From assembly GCA_018648945.1 (NCBI GenBank), contig JABGQJ010000121.1:1-14679 (forward strand): a stretch of 14,679 bases of DNA, read 5' to 3'. The notes under the pieces are model-generated. The model was given only the letters and a program-made list of their open reading frames with translations. It did no database searches and was not told where the DNA came from. The position numbers and the translations under genes are program-made. This document shows, piece after piece, positions 1 to 7,567 of the stretch. The stretch comes from Victivallales bacterium. GTDB taxonomy: Bacteria > Verrucomicrobiota > Lentisphaeria > Oligosphaerales > Lenti-02. Position 1 is the stretch's first letter. Every line of letters starts with the position of its first letter.

Positions 1-1750
1 TGACCAGCAAGAGCCAGAATCCCGTCACCACGGCACCTACGACCATCGAGGAGATGGCGCCAGCCCGAGTGGCCCGCTTCCAGAACAGGGCGGCCAGGAA
101 GGTCGGCAGGAAGGCCGAGGCACACAGCCCAAAGAAGATGGCCGTGGCGCGAGCAATGATAAAGCCAGTACCCGGATTCAGGTAGCTGATGACCACGGCA
201 ACCACGATGCCGGCCACAATGCCCAGGCGCGTGATCAGGACCGAGTCAACTTTGCCCTTGCCAAACTGTTCGAAGACATCGCGGCCGATGCTCGTGCCGA
301 GCGCATGGAACTGGCTCGACAGCGTGCTCATCGCCGCCGCCAGCAGAGTCAGCAGGAACACGAGACCAAACCAACTGGGCATGGCACTGCGGATGAAGAT
401 CGGGATGATGCCGCTGGTCATGCATTCATAGCGACCATCGGGGTGCTTTTTCAGCGCCCGCATATAGGCGTTGGCATGTGGCTTCACGGTGACGGCGGCG
501 CCCACCTCGTAGGTCGCCGGCGTGATCTCTGCCTTGGGCAGTAGCTTGGCAAGCCCTGCCAACTTCTTGACGGCCGCCTCGGGAGCACCCGCAGGAGCGG
601 AGATACCGCCCTTGATCAGGTACGTATCGGCTCTCCCATCGCCAGTGGTGTCCAGATCCATGACGATGGCAGGCAGGGCCTTCACGTCGGGATCATGGTC
701 GGGCTTGGACTTCTCGGTCCTCGGAACCACGTTCCGTTCCCGCTTGGCGATCACCATCCCCACGCCCTCGGCCAGGACCGTGCCCTTGACCTCTTCCTTG
801 TCCAGGAAGTAGACATTCGACAGACTGCCGACCGTGAACGCGACACCAGTCATGACCAGGATGAACACGCCTCCCACCAGGACGGCCCTGTTCAGCTCTT
901 TCTTGCTTTTGACGGTCATGAAGCGAACGGCCAACTGAGGTTGCGCCAGCACGCCGATGCCTACACCAAGGGTGATCGTCGAGACGACGATCCACCAGAG
1001 ATCGTAGCCCGGTTTCCCCCAACCAAACGTGGGCATCGAGGTCCAGCCATTGAACCCCAGGCCCTTGAAGAGGCTCGGAGCCTGCCCCAACTCGGTCAGT
1101 CTCGCGTGCCCAGCGCTCACGCCACCCATTTTCACGTAGGTAACGACCAGTAGCACCAGCATACCCACAAACATGATCGCGCCCTGCAACGCGTCCGTAT
1201 ACATGACGCCCTTGAGTCCGCCCATGATCACGTAGACCGCGATGATCACGCTGAAAACAAGCAACGCCACGTTGTAATCAACGTGGAACTGGGAGGCGAT
1301 AAAGGCGGTGCCGCCGATGAGCACGGCTGCCGCATAGAGCGGGATGAAGAGGAAGATCAGCAGGCCAGCGAAGACCTGGATGAACTTGCTGTCGAAGCGC
1401 CGCCCGATCAGTTCGGGGAAGGTATGCGCATCGATGTGATGCCCCATCTTCCGGGTCGGCTCCCCAAGGAACACAAAGGCAATGAAGATGCCCACGAAGA
1501 TATTGAGCACGGTGAGCCAGAGCAGGCTCATGCCGAACATGCCAGCCACACCACCGAAGCCGACAATGGCCGAGGTGCTGATGAAGGTGGCACCATAGGA
1601 CAGTGCCATCACGAACGGGTGGACGTTCCGCCCAGCCACCATGTAGTCGCTGGCAGTCTTGGTGTCGCGGTATCCGCGAAATCCCAGATACCCAACGAAG
1701 AGAAGATACAGAAGAACGGTGAGGATTGTGCCTAGTCCCATGGTCGTCAT
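1..1750 (-). CDS. sodium/solute symporter (SSS family), 3' end outside window
   Basis: The 583 visible residues form a polytopic membrane protein of the solute:sodium symporter (LeuT-fold) family, which uses a sodium or proton gradient to import a small solute. Family landmarks are the N-terminal helix followed by a SDYMVAGR segment (residues 34-41), a YGATFISTSAIVGF helix (52-65), and AAAMSTLSSQFHALGTSIGRD (471-491), the region holding the sodium-site serines in this family. The start at 1750 is chosen because AGGAG lies five bases upstream; an in-frame ATG at 1741 is an alternative. A hydrophilic insert occupies roughly residues 318-446 (bases 413-799) and carries an aspartate/glycine loop, DLDTTGDGRAD, at 365-375. 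The C terminus is cut by the window edge, so total length is unknown. A 57-residue membrane peptide lies 50 bases upstream on the same strand and is probably cotranscribed. The substrate cannot be told from sequence; nearby sugar-hydrolase-like genes suggest, without proving, a carbohydrate derivative. Confidence 0.93.
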   Translation of the reverse strand, partial: MTTMGLGTILTVLLYLLFVGYLGFRGYRDTKTASDYMVAGRNVHPFVMALSYGATFISTSAIVGFGGVAGMFGMSLLWLTVLNIFVGIFIAFVFLGEPTRKMGHHIDAHTFPELIGRRFDSKFIQVFAGLLIFLFIPLYAAAVLIGGTAFIASQFHVDYNVALLVFSVIIAVYVIMGGLKGVMYTDALQGAIMFVGMLVLLVVTYVKMGGVSAGHARLTELGQAPSLFKGLGFNGWTSMPTFGWGKPGYDLWWIVVSTITLGVGIGVLAQPQLAVRFMTVKSKKELNRAVLVGGVFILVMTGVAFTVGSLSNVYFLDKEEVKGTVLAEGVGMVIAKRERNVVPRTEKSKPDHDPDVKALPAIVMDLDTTGDGRADTYLIKGGISAPAGAPEAAVKKLAGLAKLLPKAEITPATYEVGAAVTVKPHANAYMRALKKHPDGRYECMTSGIIPIFIRSAMPSWFGLVFLLTLLAAAMSTLSSQFHALGTSIGRDVFEQFGKGKVDSVLITRLGIVAGIVVAVVISYLNPGTGFIIARATAIFFGLCASAFLPTFLAALFWKRATRAGAISSMVVGAVVTGFWLLLV

Positions 1751-1800
1751 GGCTCCTGGATTCGTGTTCTCAGTTCACGGCGAGTGACGCTGACTGTCCG

Positions 1801-1974
1801 TCAGAGCGCATCCTCGACCTCGGTCTTCTCTTCCTTGGCCCAGTCGAGATCCTCGTCCTTGAGGGCCTCGTCCCCCTTGTTCCAGTTCACCGCGCCATAG
1901 ACGACGCAGATCAAGGCGCTGACTATGCACAACAGATACGCGGACCAAATGCCAAAGCTACTGATGCCAAACAT
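1801..1974 (-). CDS. symporter small accessory protein (57 aa)
   Basis: This is a short gene encoding 57 residues. It starts MFGISSFGIWSAYLLC, has one hydrophobic helix at about residues 8-29, then VNWNKG (29-34) and a strongly charged tail rich in Asp, Glu and Lys ending in EVEDAL. The start is supported by an AAGGAG ribosome site about eight bases upstream. I recognise the pattern (MFG start, one helix, NWN motif, acidic tail) as the small accessory protein commonly encoded next to one class of SSS symporters, and that is its position here: 50 bases upstream of the symporter, same strand. It probably sits in the inner membrane beside the transporter. Its biochemical role is not established as far as I know. 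The hydrophobic and charged pattern plus the context make it a real gene despite its size. Confidence 0.85.
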   Translation of the reverse strand: MFGISSFGIWSAYLLCIVSALICVVYGAVNWNKGDEALKDEDLDWAKEEKTEVEDAL

Positions 1975-2181
1975 GGGGGAGTTCTCCTTCTTTCCAGCGC
2001 TGCTGCGCTGACCGACACACAGGAAGGTGCCGCTTCGACTCCAGACTCGCGCGCACTGGCCGCCCGTTCGCGATGGGTGTAGCGAGACGCCAATGTTCCG
2101 ATGCGCTGGTAATTGGGAACAATAGCTACCAGAACAACGATTGCCAGAAGTTCCGCCAGAAACATCCTAACCAACGCCGCA

Positions 2182-2206
2182 CGATGGGCTAGCCAATCGC
2201 CCATCG
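2182..2206 (-). terminator. hairpin downstream of the GH-like gene, possible terminator
   Basis: CGATGGGC (2182-2189) and GCCCATCG (2199-2206) form a perfect 8-bp inverted repeat around a 9-base loop, about 20 bases past the stop of the GH-like gene. No T-run follows on the minus strand, so it is not a classical intrinsic terminator; it could be an mRNA 3'-end stabiliser or chance. Together with the 250-base gap it may mark a break between the upstream genes and the symporter pair. Confidence 0.35.
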
Positions 2207-2224
2207 GTTGCACAAGGCGGACCC

Positions 2225-3553
2225 CTACGAGGTCTCTCCCACGCGCAGCCAGAGCAGGCTGTCGGCAGAGAACGGCGACGAAAGTCGTGGACGCCCGCCT
2301 CCGGGAAGCAGAATCGGTTGCTCCGCTCCGGTTCTCGGATCCATCCACTCGCCCGACAACTCAGCCTGTGCTGGCCGCAGGTCAAGCTCCACATCCGCGC
2401 CATCGGGTGCGAAGACAAGGTATTCTTCCCCCGGGGAGGCGAGGCAGTATCCCGAGGATGCGACGTCTGGAGCGGGGACCATTCGTCGGAGATCCATGCG
2501 GTTGGCCAGGCGGACCGCCTGGCCCATGGCGCAACGGATGGCGGCGGCTTCTGGAGTGGGCTCGTCGGGCGATCCCATGCGGAAGTCGCGATAGCCATCC
2601 ATCAGCACGAAGTGGTTGCCTCGACACAGGTTCCTCCAGACCCACCGGGGATCGCCTCGCCACGGCTGGATGTGGTCCGTGTCCACCACAATCAACTTCT
2701 TCCCGTCCCCAACCGGGGGATCGTCCAAGTAGTCCTGCCCCACGGGGGAGGCCCAGTCCGCCTCGCTGGAGAAGAGAGCAGGATTGCGGATGGGGGAGCC
2801 AGTCATGCCCACCAGATGCTGCTTGGGCCGGTGCCTCTCGCACTCCCGGATGAACCGGATCATGTGGCCATGCCACTGGACGGAATCGGGATGGCACTCG
2901 TTGCCGATTTCCCAGACAATGTGATCGAGATCACCAAGGGTATCGATGACCTGCCGCACGTAGGCTTCCTGTAGCCGCGTGATCTCCGGGCACGCAAGCG
3001 TGTGGACCGCCTTGCCCTCGCCGGTCTGATCCGCGTCGCCATCGATCCCGTTGCTGTTGTTGTCCCGATGGAAGGGATGGCCGTCCCACGGATTCCCCTT
3101 AGCGGCATCCACCCCCTGGGTTCCCTTCTGTTCCACGCTGAACCCCTGGAACAGCATCACCGCCACGAAGATGCCGCGTTCTCCCGCCGCAACCACACGG
3201 TCCCGGAGGCGGCGCAAGAAACGCTGGTCAAGTTGCCGGAGATCGAATCTCGGCAGGCCATCGAGAGCCAAGCCCGGCCCTGTCCGCGCCCAGGGCAGTG
3301 GTTCGTAGCGAATGGGCACATCGCTGCCAACGAACTGCATCCCACGCGCGTGCTCCCACAGCCACAGGCGAAGGAAGTTGTGCCCGTGGTGCGCCATGAA
3401 GTCCAGATACGCGGGGAAATCAAAGTCAGGCGTCTTGCCAGCCACGCCTCGCTCCTGCAGGCACGCCCACGTATGGGAACCGGCCAGATACACCGCCTCT
3501 CCCTGCCATGAGAACCAGATGGGATTGTCCGAGCAGACGGAGAGCGGAGTCAT
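2225..3553 (-). CDS. GH-A-like glycoside hydrolase with C-terminal collagen-binding-like domain
   Basis: This 442-residue protein has the layout of (beta/alpha)8 glycoside-hydrolase-like proteins of the DUF4038/DUF6298 kind, relatives of GH140 apiosidases and GH5-like enzymes. The N-terminal NPIWFSWQGEAVYLAGSHTW (10-29) and HGHNFLRLWLWEH (57-69) are typical of the group. VWEIGNECH (213-221) carries the Asn-Glu pair, so Glu219 is the probable acid/base. LIVVDTDH (287-294) holds conserved acidic residues near the late barrel strands. After about residue 365 a small beta domain with WMDPRTG (403-409) resembles the C-terminal 'collagen-binding-like' domain often attached to such barrels. I see no signal peptide, so the enzyme is probably cytoplasmic. 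The start at 3553 has AGGAGAAG upstream and fits the family N terminus; a longer open frame back to 3841 lies over the next gene and is rejected. It starts 38 bases after the membrane fusion gene on the same strand. The exact substrate is unknown. Confidence 0.85.
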   Translation of the reverse strand: MTPLSVCSDNPIWFSWQGEAVYLAGSHTWACLQERGVAGKTPDFDFPAYLDFMAHHGHNFLRLWLWEHARGMQFVGSDVPIRYEPLPWARTGPGLALDGLPRFDLRQLDQRFLRRLRDRVVAAGERGIFVAVMLFQGFSVEQKGTQGVDAAKGNPWDGHPFHRDNNSNGIDGDADQTGEGKAVHTLACPEITRLQEAYVRQVIDTLGDLDHIVWEIGNECHPDSVQWHGHMIRFIRECERHRPKQHLVGMTGSPIRNPALFSSEADWASPVGQDYLDDPPVGDGKKLIVVDTDHIQPWRGDPRWVWRNLCRGNHFVLMDGYRDFRMGSPDEPTPEAAAIRCAMGQAVRLANRMDLRRMVPAPDVASSGYCLASPGEEYLVFAPDGADVELDLRPAQAELSGEWMDPRTGAEQPILLPGGGRPRLSSPFSADSLLWLRVGETS

Positions 3554-3591
3554 GCTGTGGCTTCTCCTGTATGTGCGCCAGACCAGCGCTC

Positions 3592-5385
3592 CTACTTGTC
3601 CTGCCAAGATTCCCAGTGCACCTGACCGGGGTCGAACTTCCGCTTGGGCCGCTCGATGCCGAGGGGGTGGCCGAGGGAGATCACGTTCAGCGGCACCACG
3701 GTCTCGGGCAAGCCAAGGACCTGGCGCACCATGCCGATTCGCTCGTCGATGGGGTACACCCCAACCCAGACAGCACCCAGCCCAATGCCCTGGGCGGCAA
3801 GGAGGATATTCTCCGAGGCGGCTGAGCAATCCTGCACCCACATGTCATTGGCCTCACCGGGAAGTGCGTCTTCGGGGCGACCACAGACGATAATCGCCGC
3901 GCCTGCCTTGGCCAGCATCTTGCCGTATTCCAGCCCTTCGGCGAGTTTCCCCAGGCGGTCTCGGTCGGTCACCACCACAAAGGACCAGGGCTGGGCATTG
4001 CCGGCCGTTGGGGCCGCCATTCCAGCGCGGAGCAGCGTGTCCAGTTGCTTCTGGGCAACCGGCTCGTCCGTGTAGTGGCGCACGCTTCGTCGGCTGTGGA
4101 TGACGCTTAGAATATCCCTCGGGGTCTGCGAGGGTACGAAGCTCGCAGTCCATGCCAACCAGCAGCCTGCCACGATCAGGAGCAGGAGACCTAGTAAAGG
4201 GAAGCTCAGCAGCGCACCACGGGAAGCACCTGGCGCGCGTGGTTTGGCGCGCGCGGCGGTCAGCAGACGCCCGGTGGGGCAGAGGAATCGACACCATGCC
4301 CGAGGGATGAACAGGGAAATCAGGAGGAACGCGCCAGCCAGCATGAGTACGCTCAACGGCGCGGCCCGCAGATGGAATGCGGCAAACGGCTCGGCCACCG
4401 TCAGATCCTGTGCCACACCAACGACCAAGCCGAGCCAAGCCGTTCCCAGCACGGCGCCCCGCAAGGTGCGCAACCAGCCCCCCAACCAACCAGGAGTCCG
4501 CACTTTCGGCCGACGCAGTTTGCCCAGGAGCTCCTGGCACGCGCCATAGGGGCACACGTGGGAACAGTAGAAGTCACGCCCCGTGAGAAGCGGCAGCAGG
4601 ATAGCGAGGAAGGCCATCGCGCCAGTGGTCAACCATACCCGCTGCGGAATCCCATGGACACTCCATCCACTCGCCTGAGCCAGCGAGAGCATGCTGCCGG
4701 CCAGGAAGCCGATCACTGCCACATTCGCCAGCAGAAGCCAGGTCCGCAGTCGGCGAAGCCGCTTGCCAAAGAAGAACAGAGCAATGTCCAGGGCCAGCAC
4801 CAACCACACCCACAGCATTGTGCCGGTCACTCTCGATGTCGGCGGGGGGACCGCTTGTTCCACCTGAACGAGTGGCTGCAAGGTGGCGCGCAAGGTCTCG
4901 ATGATCGCGGAACTGCTCATGGTCGCGCCGCTGACCGCGTCCACGGTCTTGGTGATGGCCTGGTCAACCGGCAACCCGTTCCAGCACTCCAGCAACCCGC
5001 TATCCAGCACATCCATCAGGTAGCTCTCGCTCTCGGCGTTCGCGAGGAGCACCACCCCGAACACATCCCCCTCGTCATCCAGGCCGACCGCCACTGGCGT
5101 CGGGCCGCCGTACCCGGTGATCTGCGCGGTGTCGGGGCCGGAGAGGATCAGGACGCCCAGTGGGGCACCATCGGCATCCAACACGCTGTGGGAGGGGTAT
5201 TCCTCCTGCCTGGGGGGCAACGAGACGGCGTCCGGGAAGAGATCCTGAGCCTGCTCAACCGTGACCGTGACTGGGCGGCCATCGGCAGCGTCCTTCTGGG
5301 GGTGGTGGCGAAACCAGACGACGGCCAACAGGCCACACAGAAGAAGGAACGGGCGAAGATCCCGATTGCGGAACGGCAGTTTCAT
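3592..5385 (-). CDS. membrane FMN-binding / polyferredoxin / nitroreductase fusion protein
   Basis: A 597-residue three-part redox protein. Residues 1-26 are a signal-anchor helix. Residues about 80-170 form an FMN-binding domain of the RnfG/NqrC/NosR type, with the flavinylation signature DAVSGAT (149-155), so Thr155 should carry FMN attached by ApbE. Next is a membrane core of about six helices (approximately 189-207, 214-235, 250-268, 308-326, 342-361, 392-415) with CSHVCPYGAC (274-283) and CRFLCP (365-370), the CxxxCP pattern of NosR/NapH/PceC-like polyferredoxins. Residues about 424-580 are a complete nitroreductase-family domain: SRRSVRHY (431-438), AAPTAGNAQPWSF (457-469), GLGAVWVGVY (535-544) and LGHP (571-574). 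By the positive-inside rule the CxxxCP motifs face the cytoplasm and the nitroreductase domain faces outward. The start at 5385 is chosen because the hydrophobic anchor follows at once; GTG/ATG codons to 5469 would add a non-signal-like extension. The ribosome site is weak. The physiological substrate is unknown. Confidence 0.9.
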   Translation of the reverse strand: MKLPFRNRDLRPFLLLCGLLAVVWFRHHPQKDAADGRPVTVTVEQAQDLFPDAVSLPPRQEEYPSHSVLDADGAPLGVLILSGPDTAQITGYGGPTPVAVGLDDEGDVFGVVLLANAESESYLMDVLDSGLLECWNGLPVDQAITKTVDAVSGATMSSSAIIETLRATLQPLVQVEQAVPPPTSRVTGTMLWVWLVLALDIALFFFGKRLRRLRTWLLLANVAVIGFLAGSMLSLAQASGWSVHGIPQRVWLTTGAMAFLAILLPLLTGRDFYCSHVCPYGACQELLGKLRRPKVRTPGWLGGWLRTLRGAVLGTAWLGLVVGVAQDLTVAEPFAAFHLRAAPLSVLMLAGAFLLISLFIPRAWCRFLCPTGRLLTAARAKPRAPGASRGALLSFPLLGLLLLIVAGCWLAWTASFVPSQTPRDILSVIHSRRSVRHYTDEPVAQKQLDTLLRAGMAAPTAGNAQPWSFVVVTDRDRLGKLAEGLEYGKMLAKAGAAIIVCGRPEDALPGEANDMWVQDCSAASENILLAAQGIGLGAVWVGVYPIDERIGMVRQVLGLPETVVPLNVISLGHPLGIERPKRKFDPGQVHWESWQDK

Positions 5386-5506
5386 GGGCGGGTCACAGCT
5401 GGGCTCAGGAGTTCCCGGTCGCGACGCGCAACCGGCCGGAGACGCCGAATGTACCGCCATACACGACACTTCGCATCTGGATTAGGCAACGGATGAGCCC
5501 GGTGGG

Positions 5507-7390
5507 TCACTTGCCCATCAGAACACGGTAGGCCTCTGCCGCCATCGCCAACTCCACCGCATCCTCTTCCTTGCCTTGCCGTCTCAGCTCCTCGGAACTC
5601 GCGACCAGCTGCCCTACCCATGCCTGCCGAGACACGCCCCGGGCCCACGTGCCGACGTCCTGCGCCAGCGCATTGCCCGCACTCGCAGCCAGGGCCTGGT
5701 CACTGGGCAGGGAGAGGCGGTCCACCCTCAATCCCAGGCCCGGATTGGCTCCGTCATTGACTGTGTCATCCGCCGTCGCGGACCGTGAGAAACTCGTGGG
5801 AGCCACCACTTTCTCTCCCGCGCTGCCCATCGTGGCGACGGCCGATACGGTCAGGGTCTTCCGCATGGTGCGTCTGATATAGGGCCAGGCAAGGCGGCGC
5901 TCCACCACGACGGTGGCCGAGGCCATACGCAATCGATGGGAGGCACGTCGCAACCGCCGTTCTGCCTCATTCAGCTCCCGCCGGCTCCTCTCGACCCGTG
6001 CTGTCAGTCGGCGCAACACCTGCTCCCGGTCAGGGACATCCCTCGGTGGCCGGCGGACAGTGTCCTTCGGCGGCCGGTGGGGGGTGTCCTTCGGCGGCCG
6101 GTGGGGGGTGTCCTTCGGCACGTGGCGCTGCGCGTGCCGAAGGTCACGAACCGCCTCTTCATACCTTCCACGCATTCGGCGTTCCTCCAACTCGTAGCGT
6201 CGCTTGTCGTGTCGCAGACCTGGGATTTCGGGGTTTGGCTGGACTTCACGCGTGACATACATGTGCTGGAGTTGTTCCGTGCGCACGGTATCGACTCGGC
6301 CCGCTCCGGGCTGGACATGTACCTTCATCTCGTAGACAGGTCCATCCTTGTCTCTGGTGCCGCGCCCGAGCTTCCGGAGCAAGGTCCCGCGTACCAGCTC
6401 GGCCCCCGGCCCAGTCGCTTCCCAGGACATCCTGACCGGATAGGTTTCGCGCAGCACCCCCTGGAGTCGCGCCACTTCGCTGCCGGCCACCCCGCACGAC
6501 CAGGCGTTCCGCGCTGCTGCCAGGTGGCGTAGAGCCATTCCGGGGCGGCCCCTTTGCTCTGCTTGCTTCGCCTTGGCCAACAGCGCCCGGCCCTCTGCCA
6601 GGCGCGACCGCACGCCAGCCAGCAAGCCCTGCACTTCCGGGTGATGGGGGGAGACCTTCTGAAGCTGGACAAGGGACTTCTCGGCGGCGAGCAGATCCCC
6701 GTTCCGGGTCTGCACCTTGGCAGTCCCAAACAAGCGCCTTTCCTCGCCCAGCTTGCCAAGGACAAGCGCGCGCCGGTTCCGGGCGGCGAGGTGATACGGA
6801 TGGGATTCCAGCAACCCTCCCAACATGCTGTCTGCTTGCGTCCACCGATGGTCAGCCACCAGGCGGGCCACTTCCGCCAACACGTCCTGGCCGGGAGCTT
6901 GCGGGGAGAGGCTTCCCTGTGCCTGCAGCAAGCCGGAATGTTGCGGCTGGTGACCCAGCCCAAGCGCACATTGCTGCTGTGCTTCCGCCAGGTGCCCCTG
7001 GTCCGCCGCCTTGCAGGCTCGGGCCAGCGCCGCATCCGCCGCGCCTTGCTTCGCCTCTGCCAGCAGTTGCCTGGCACTGCCTAGGCTAGGGTCCAGTTGG
7101 AGGGCCTCCTCCAGCTTCGCCATTGCCGCATCCCACTGCTTACTGTTCAAGGCCCGCCGACCATGCAGCAGGAGCACTTGGACGCGCGTTTGCTTCATCT
7201 TGCTCCCGAATCCCGGGTCGGCCCGGTACTTCGACGAGCTGCGGTACACGCGTTCATAATACTGCAACGCCTCCTCCGGCCGGCCGGCGGCAAACGCCGC
7301 ATCCCCGCGCCGCACGTACGACTCGGTCCTGCACCCCGTGGCAAGGGCGAGAACAGCGATCAGAGCGAGTGTTGAGATGTGCGGCTTCAT
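5507..7390 (-). CDS. TPR-repeat lipoprotein with coiled-coil and Pro-rich repeat region
   Basis: A 627-residue predicted lipoprotein. Residues 1-19 are a signal sequence ending in ATGC, so Cys20 is the likely lipidated residue. Residues about 22-300 are alpha-helical and Ala/Leu-rich with TPR-like pairs, for example RGDAAFAAGRPEEALQYYER and a KLEEALQLDPSLGSARQLL segment, repeated several times. The middle and C-terminal part has long charged helices (RRYELEERRMRGRYEEAVRD and, later, RVERSRRELNEAERRLRRA), probably coiled coil, split by a Pro-rich repeat PPKDTPHR at about residues 423-451. The start at 7390 has GAGGA six bases upstream and begins the signal peptide; the longer frame to 7447 is rejected. 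It would be tethered at the membrane facing outward and may act as a scaffold. It is first in a probable minus-strand operon, 121 bases before the FMN/Fe-S/nitroreductase gene. I recognise no specific family beyond TPR; function unknown. Confidence 0.85.
   Translation of the reverse strand: MKPHISTLALIAVLALATGCRTESYVRRGDAAFAAGRPEEALQYYERVYRSSSKYRADPGFGSKMKQTRVQVLLLHGRRALNSKQWDAAMAKLEEALQLDPSLGSARQLLAEAKQGAADAALARACKAADQGHLAEAQQQCALGLGHQPQHSGLLQAQGSLSPQAPGQDVLAEVARLVADHRWTQADSMLGGLLESHPYHLAARNRRALVLGKLGEERRLFGTAKVQTRNGDLLAAEKSLVQLQKVSPHHPEVQGLLAGVRSRLAEGRALLAKAKQAEQRGRPGMALRHLAAARNAWSCGVAGSEVARLQGVLRETYPVRMSWEATGPGAELVRGTLLRKLGRGTRDKDGPVYEMKVHVQPGAGRVDTVRTEQLQHMYVTREVQPNPEIPGLRHDKRRYELEERRMRGRYEEAVRDLRHAQRHVPKDTPHRPPKDTPHRPPKDTVRRPPRDVPDREQVLRRLTARVERSRRELNEAERRLRRASHRLRMASATVVVERRLAWPYIRRTMRKTLTVSAVATMGSAGEKVVAPTSFSRSATADDTVNDGANPGLGLRVDRLSLPSDQALAASAGNALAQDVGTWARGVSRQAWVGQLVASSEELRRQGKEEDAVELAMAAEAYRVLMGK
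6037..6119. repeat. in-frame 24-bp tandem repeat inside the lipoprotein gene
   Basis: Two identical 24-base units (6061-6084 and 6085-6108) are followed by an 11-base partial copy and preceded by a diverged copy (6037-6060). Each unit encodes one octapeptide PPKDTPHR on the minus strand, giving a Pro/Arg/Asp-rich linker between helical parts of the lipoprotein. The unit is a multiple of three, so copy-number change would not break the frame. The two identical copies suggest recent expansion. Confidence 0.9.
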
Positions 7391-7497
7391 GGTGTTCCTC
7401 GTATTCCTGATAGCAGGAGTGTCTGGCTTCTTCCCTTGGGACGCCACTCGGGCTCTGGGTATTCACTTATCCCCCCCGACAGAGGGGAGCAGTTTCC

Positions 7498-7525
7498 TTG
7501 ACAATACAGGAATGCGGACTATATA
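7498..7525 (+). promoter_or_regulatory. sigma70-like promoter for the HTH-cupin regulator operon
   Basis: TTGACA (7498-7503) is a perfect -35 consensus, 16 bases before TATATA (7520-7525), within an AT-rich patch in otherwise GC-rich DNA. Transcription would start near 7532, leaving a leader of about 36 bases before the ATG at 7568. The symmetric TTGAC (7498-7502) and GTCAA (7528-7532) flank the promoter and could also serve as operator half-sites for the regulator. Confidence 0.65.
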
Positions 7526-7532
7526 TCGTCAA
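7503..7532 (-). promoter_or_regulatory. candidate promoter for the minus-strand operon
   Basis: On the minus strand TTGACG (7527-7532, 5/6 to the sigma70 -35 box) lies 18 bases from TGTATT (7503-7508, 4/6 to the -10 box). It would start transcription near 7496, about 106 bases upstream of the lipoprotein gene. It overlaps the plus-strand promoter almost completely. This is a weaker match than its partner and is inferred by eye. Confidence 0.4.
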
Positions 7533-7567
7533 CGAAAACAGAAACGTGCCTTTCCCTGGGTGTGGCC

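Noticed and set aside
1923..2348. A minus-strand frame containing a pilin-like hydrophobic stretch (MFLAELLAIVVLVAIV)
   Set aside because: The hydrophobic part resembles a prepilin helix, but there is no cleavage motif (Gly-Phe before Glu), no good ribosome site, and the frame runs through the accessory-peptide gene. A decayed remnant cannot be excluded.
3554..3841. N-terminal extension of the GH-like gene up to 3841
   Set aside because: The extra 96 residues are Pro/Arg-rich and overlap the coding 3' end of the nitroreductase domain; the start at 3553 has its own ribosome site.
4372..5496. A 374-codon plus-strand frame opposite the FMN/Fe-S fusion gene
   Set aside because: The product is Gln/His/Arg-rich and lacks a domain; the minus strand codes a motif-rich membrane protein here.
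6037..6119. The short tandem array as a CRISPR or non-coding repeat
   Set aside because: There are no spacers, units are directly adjacent and multiples of three, and they lie in frame in the lipoprotein gene.
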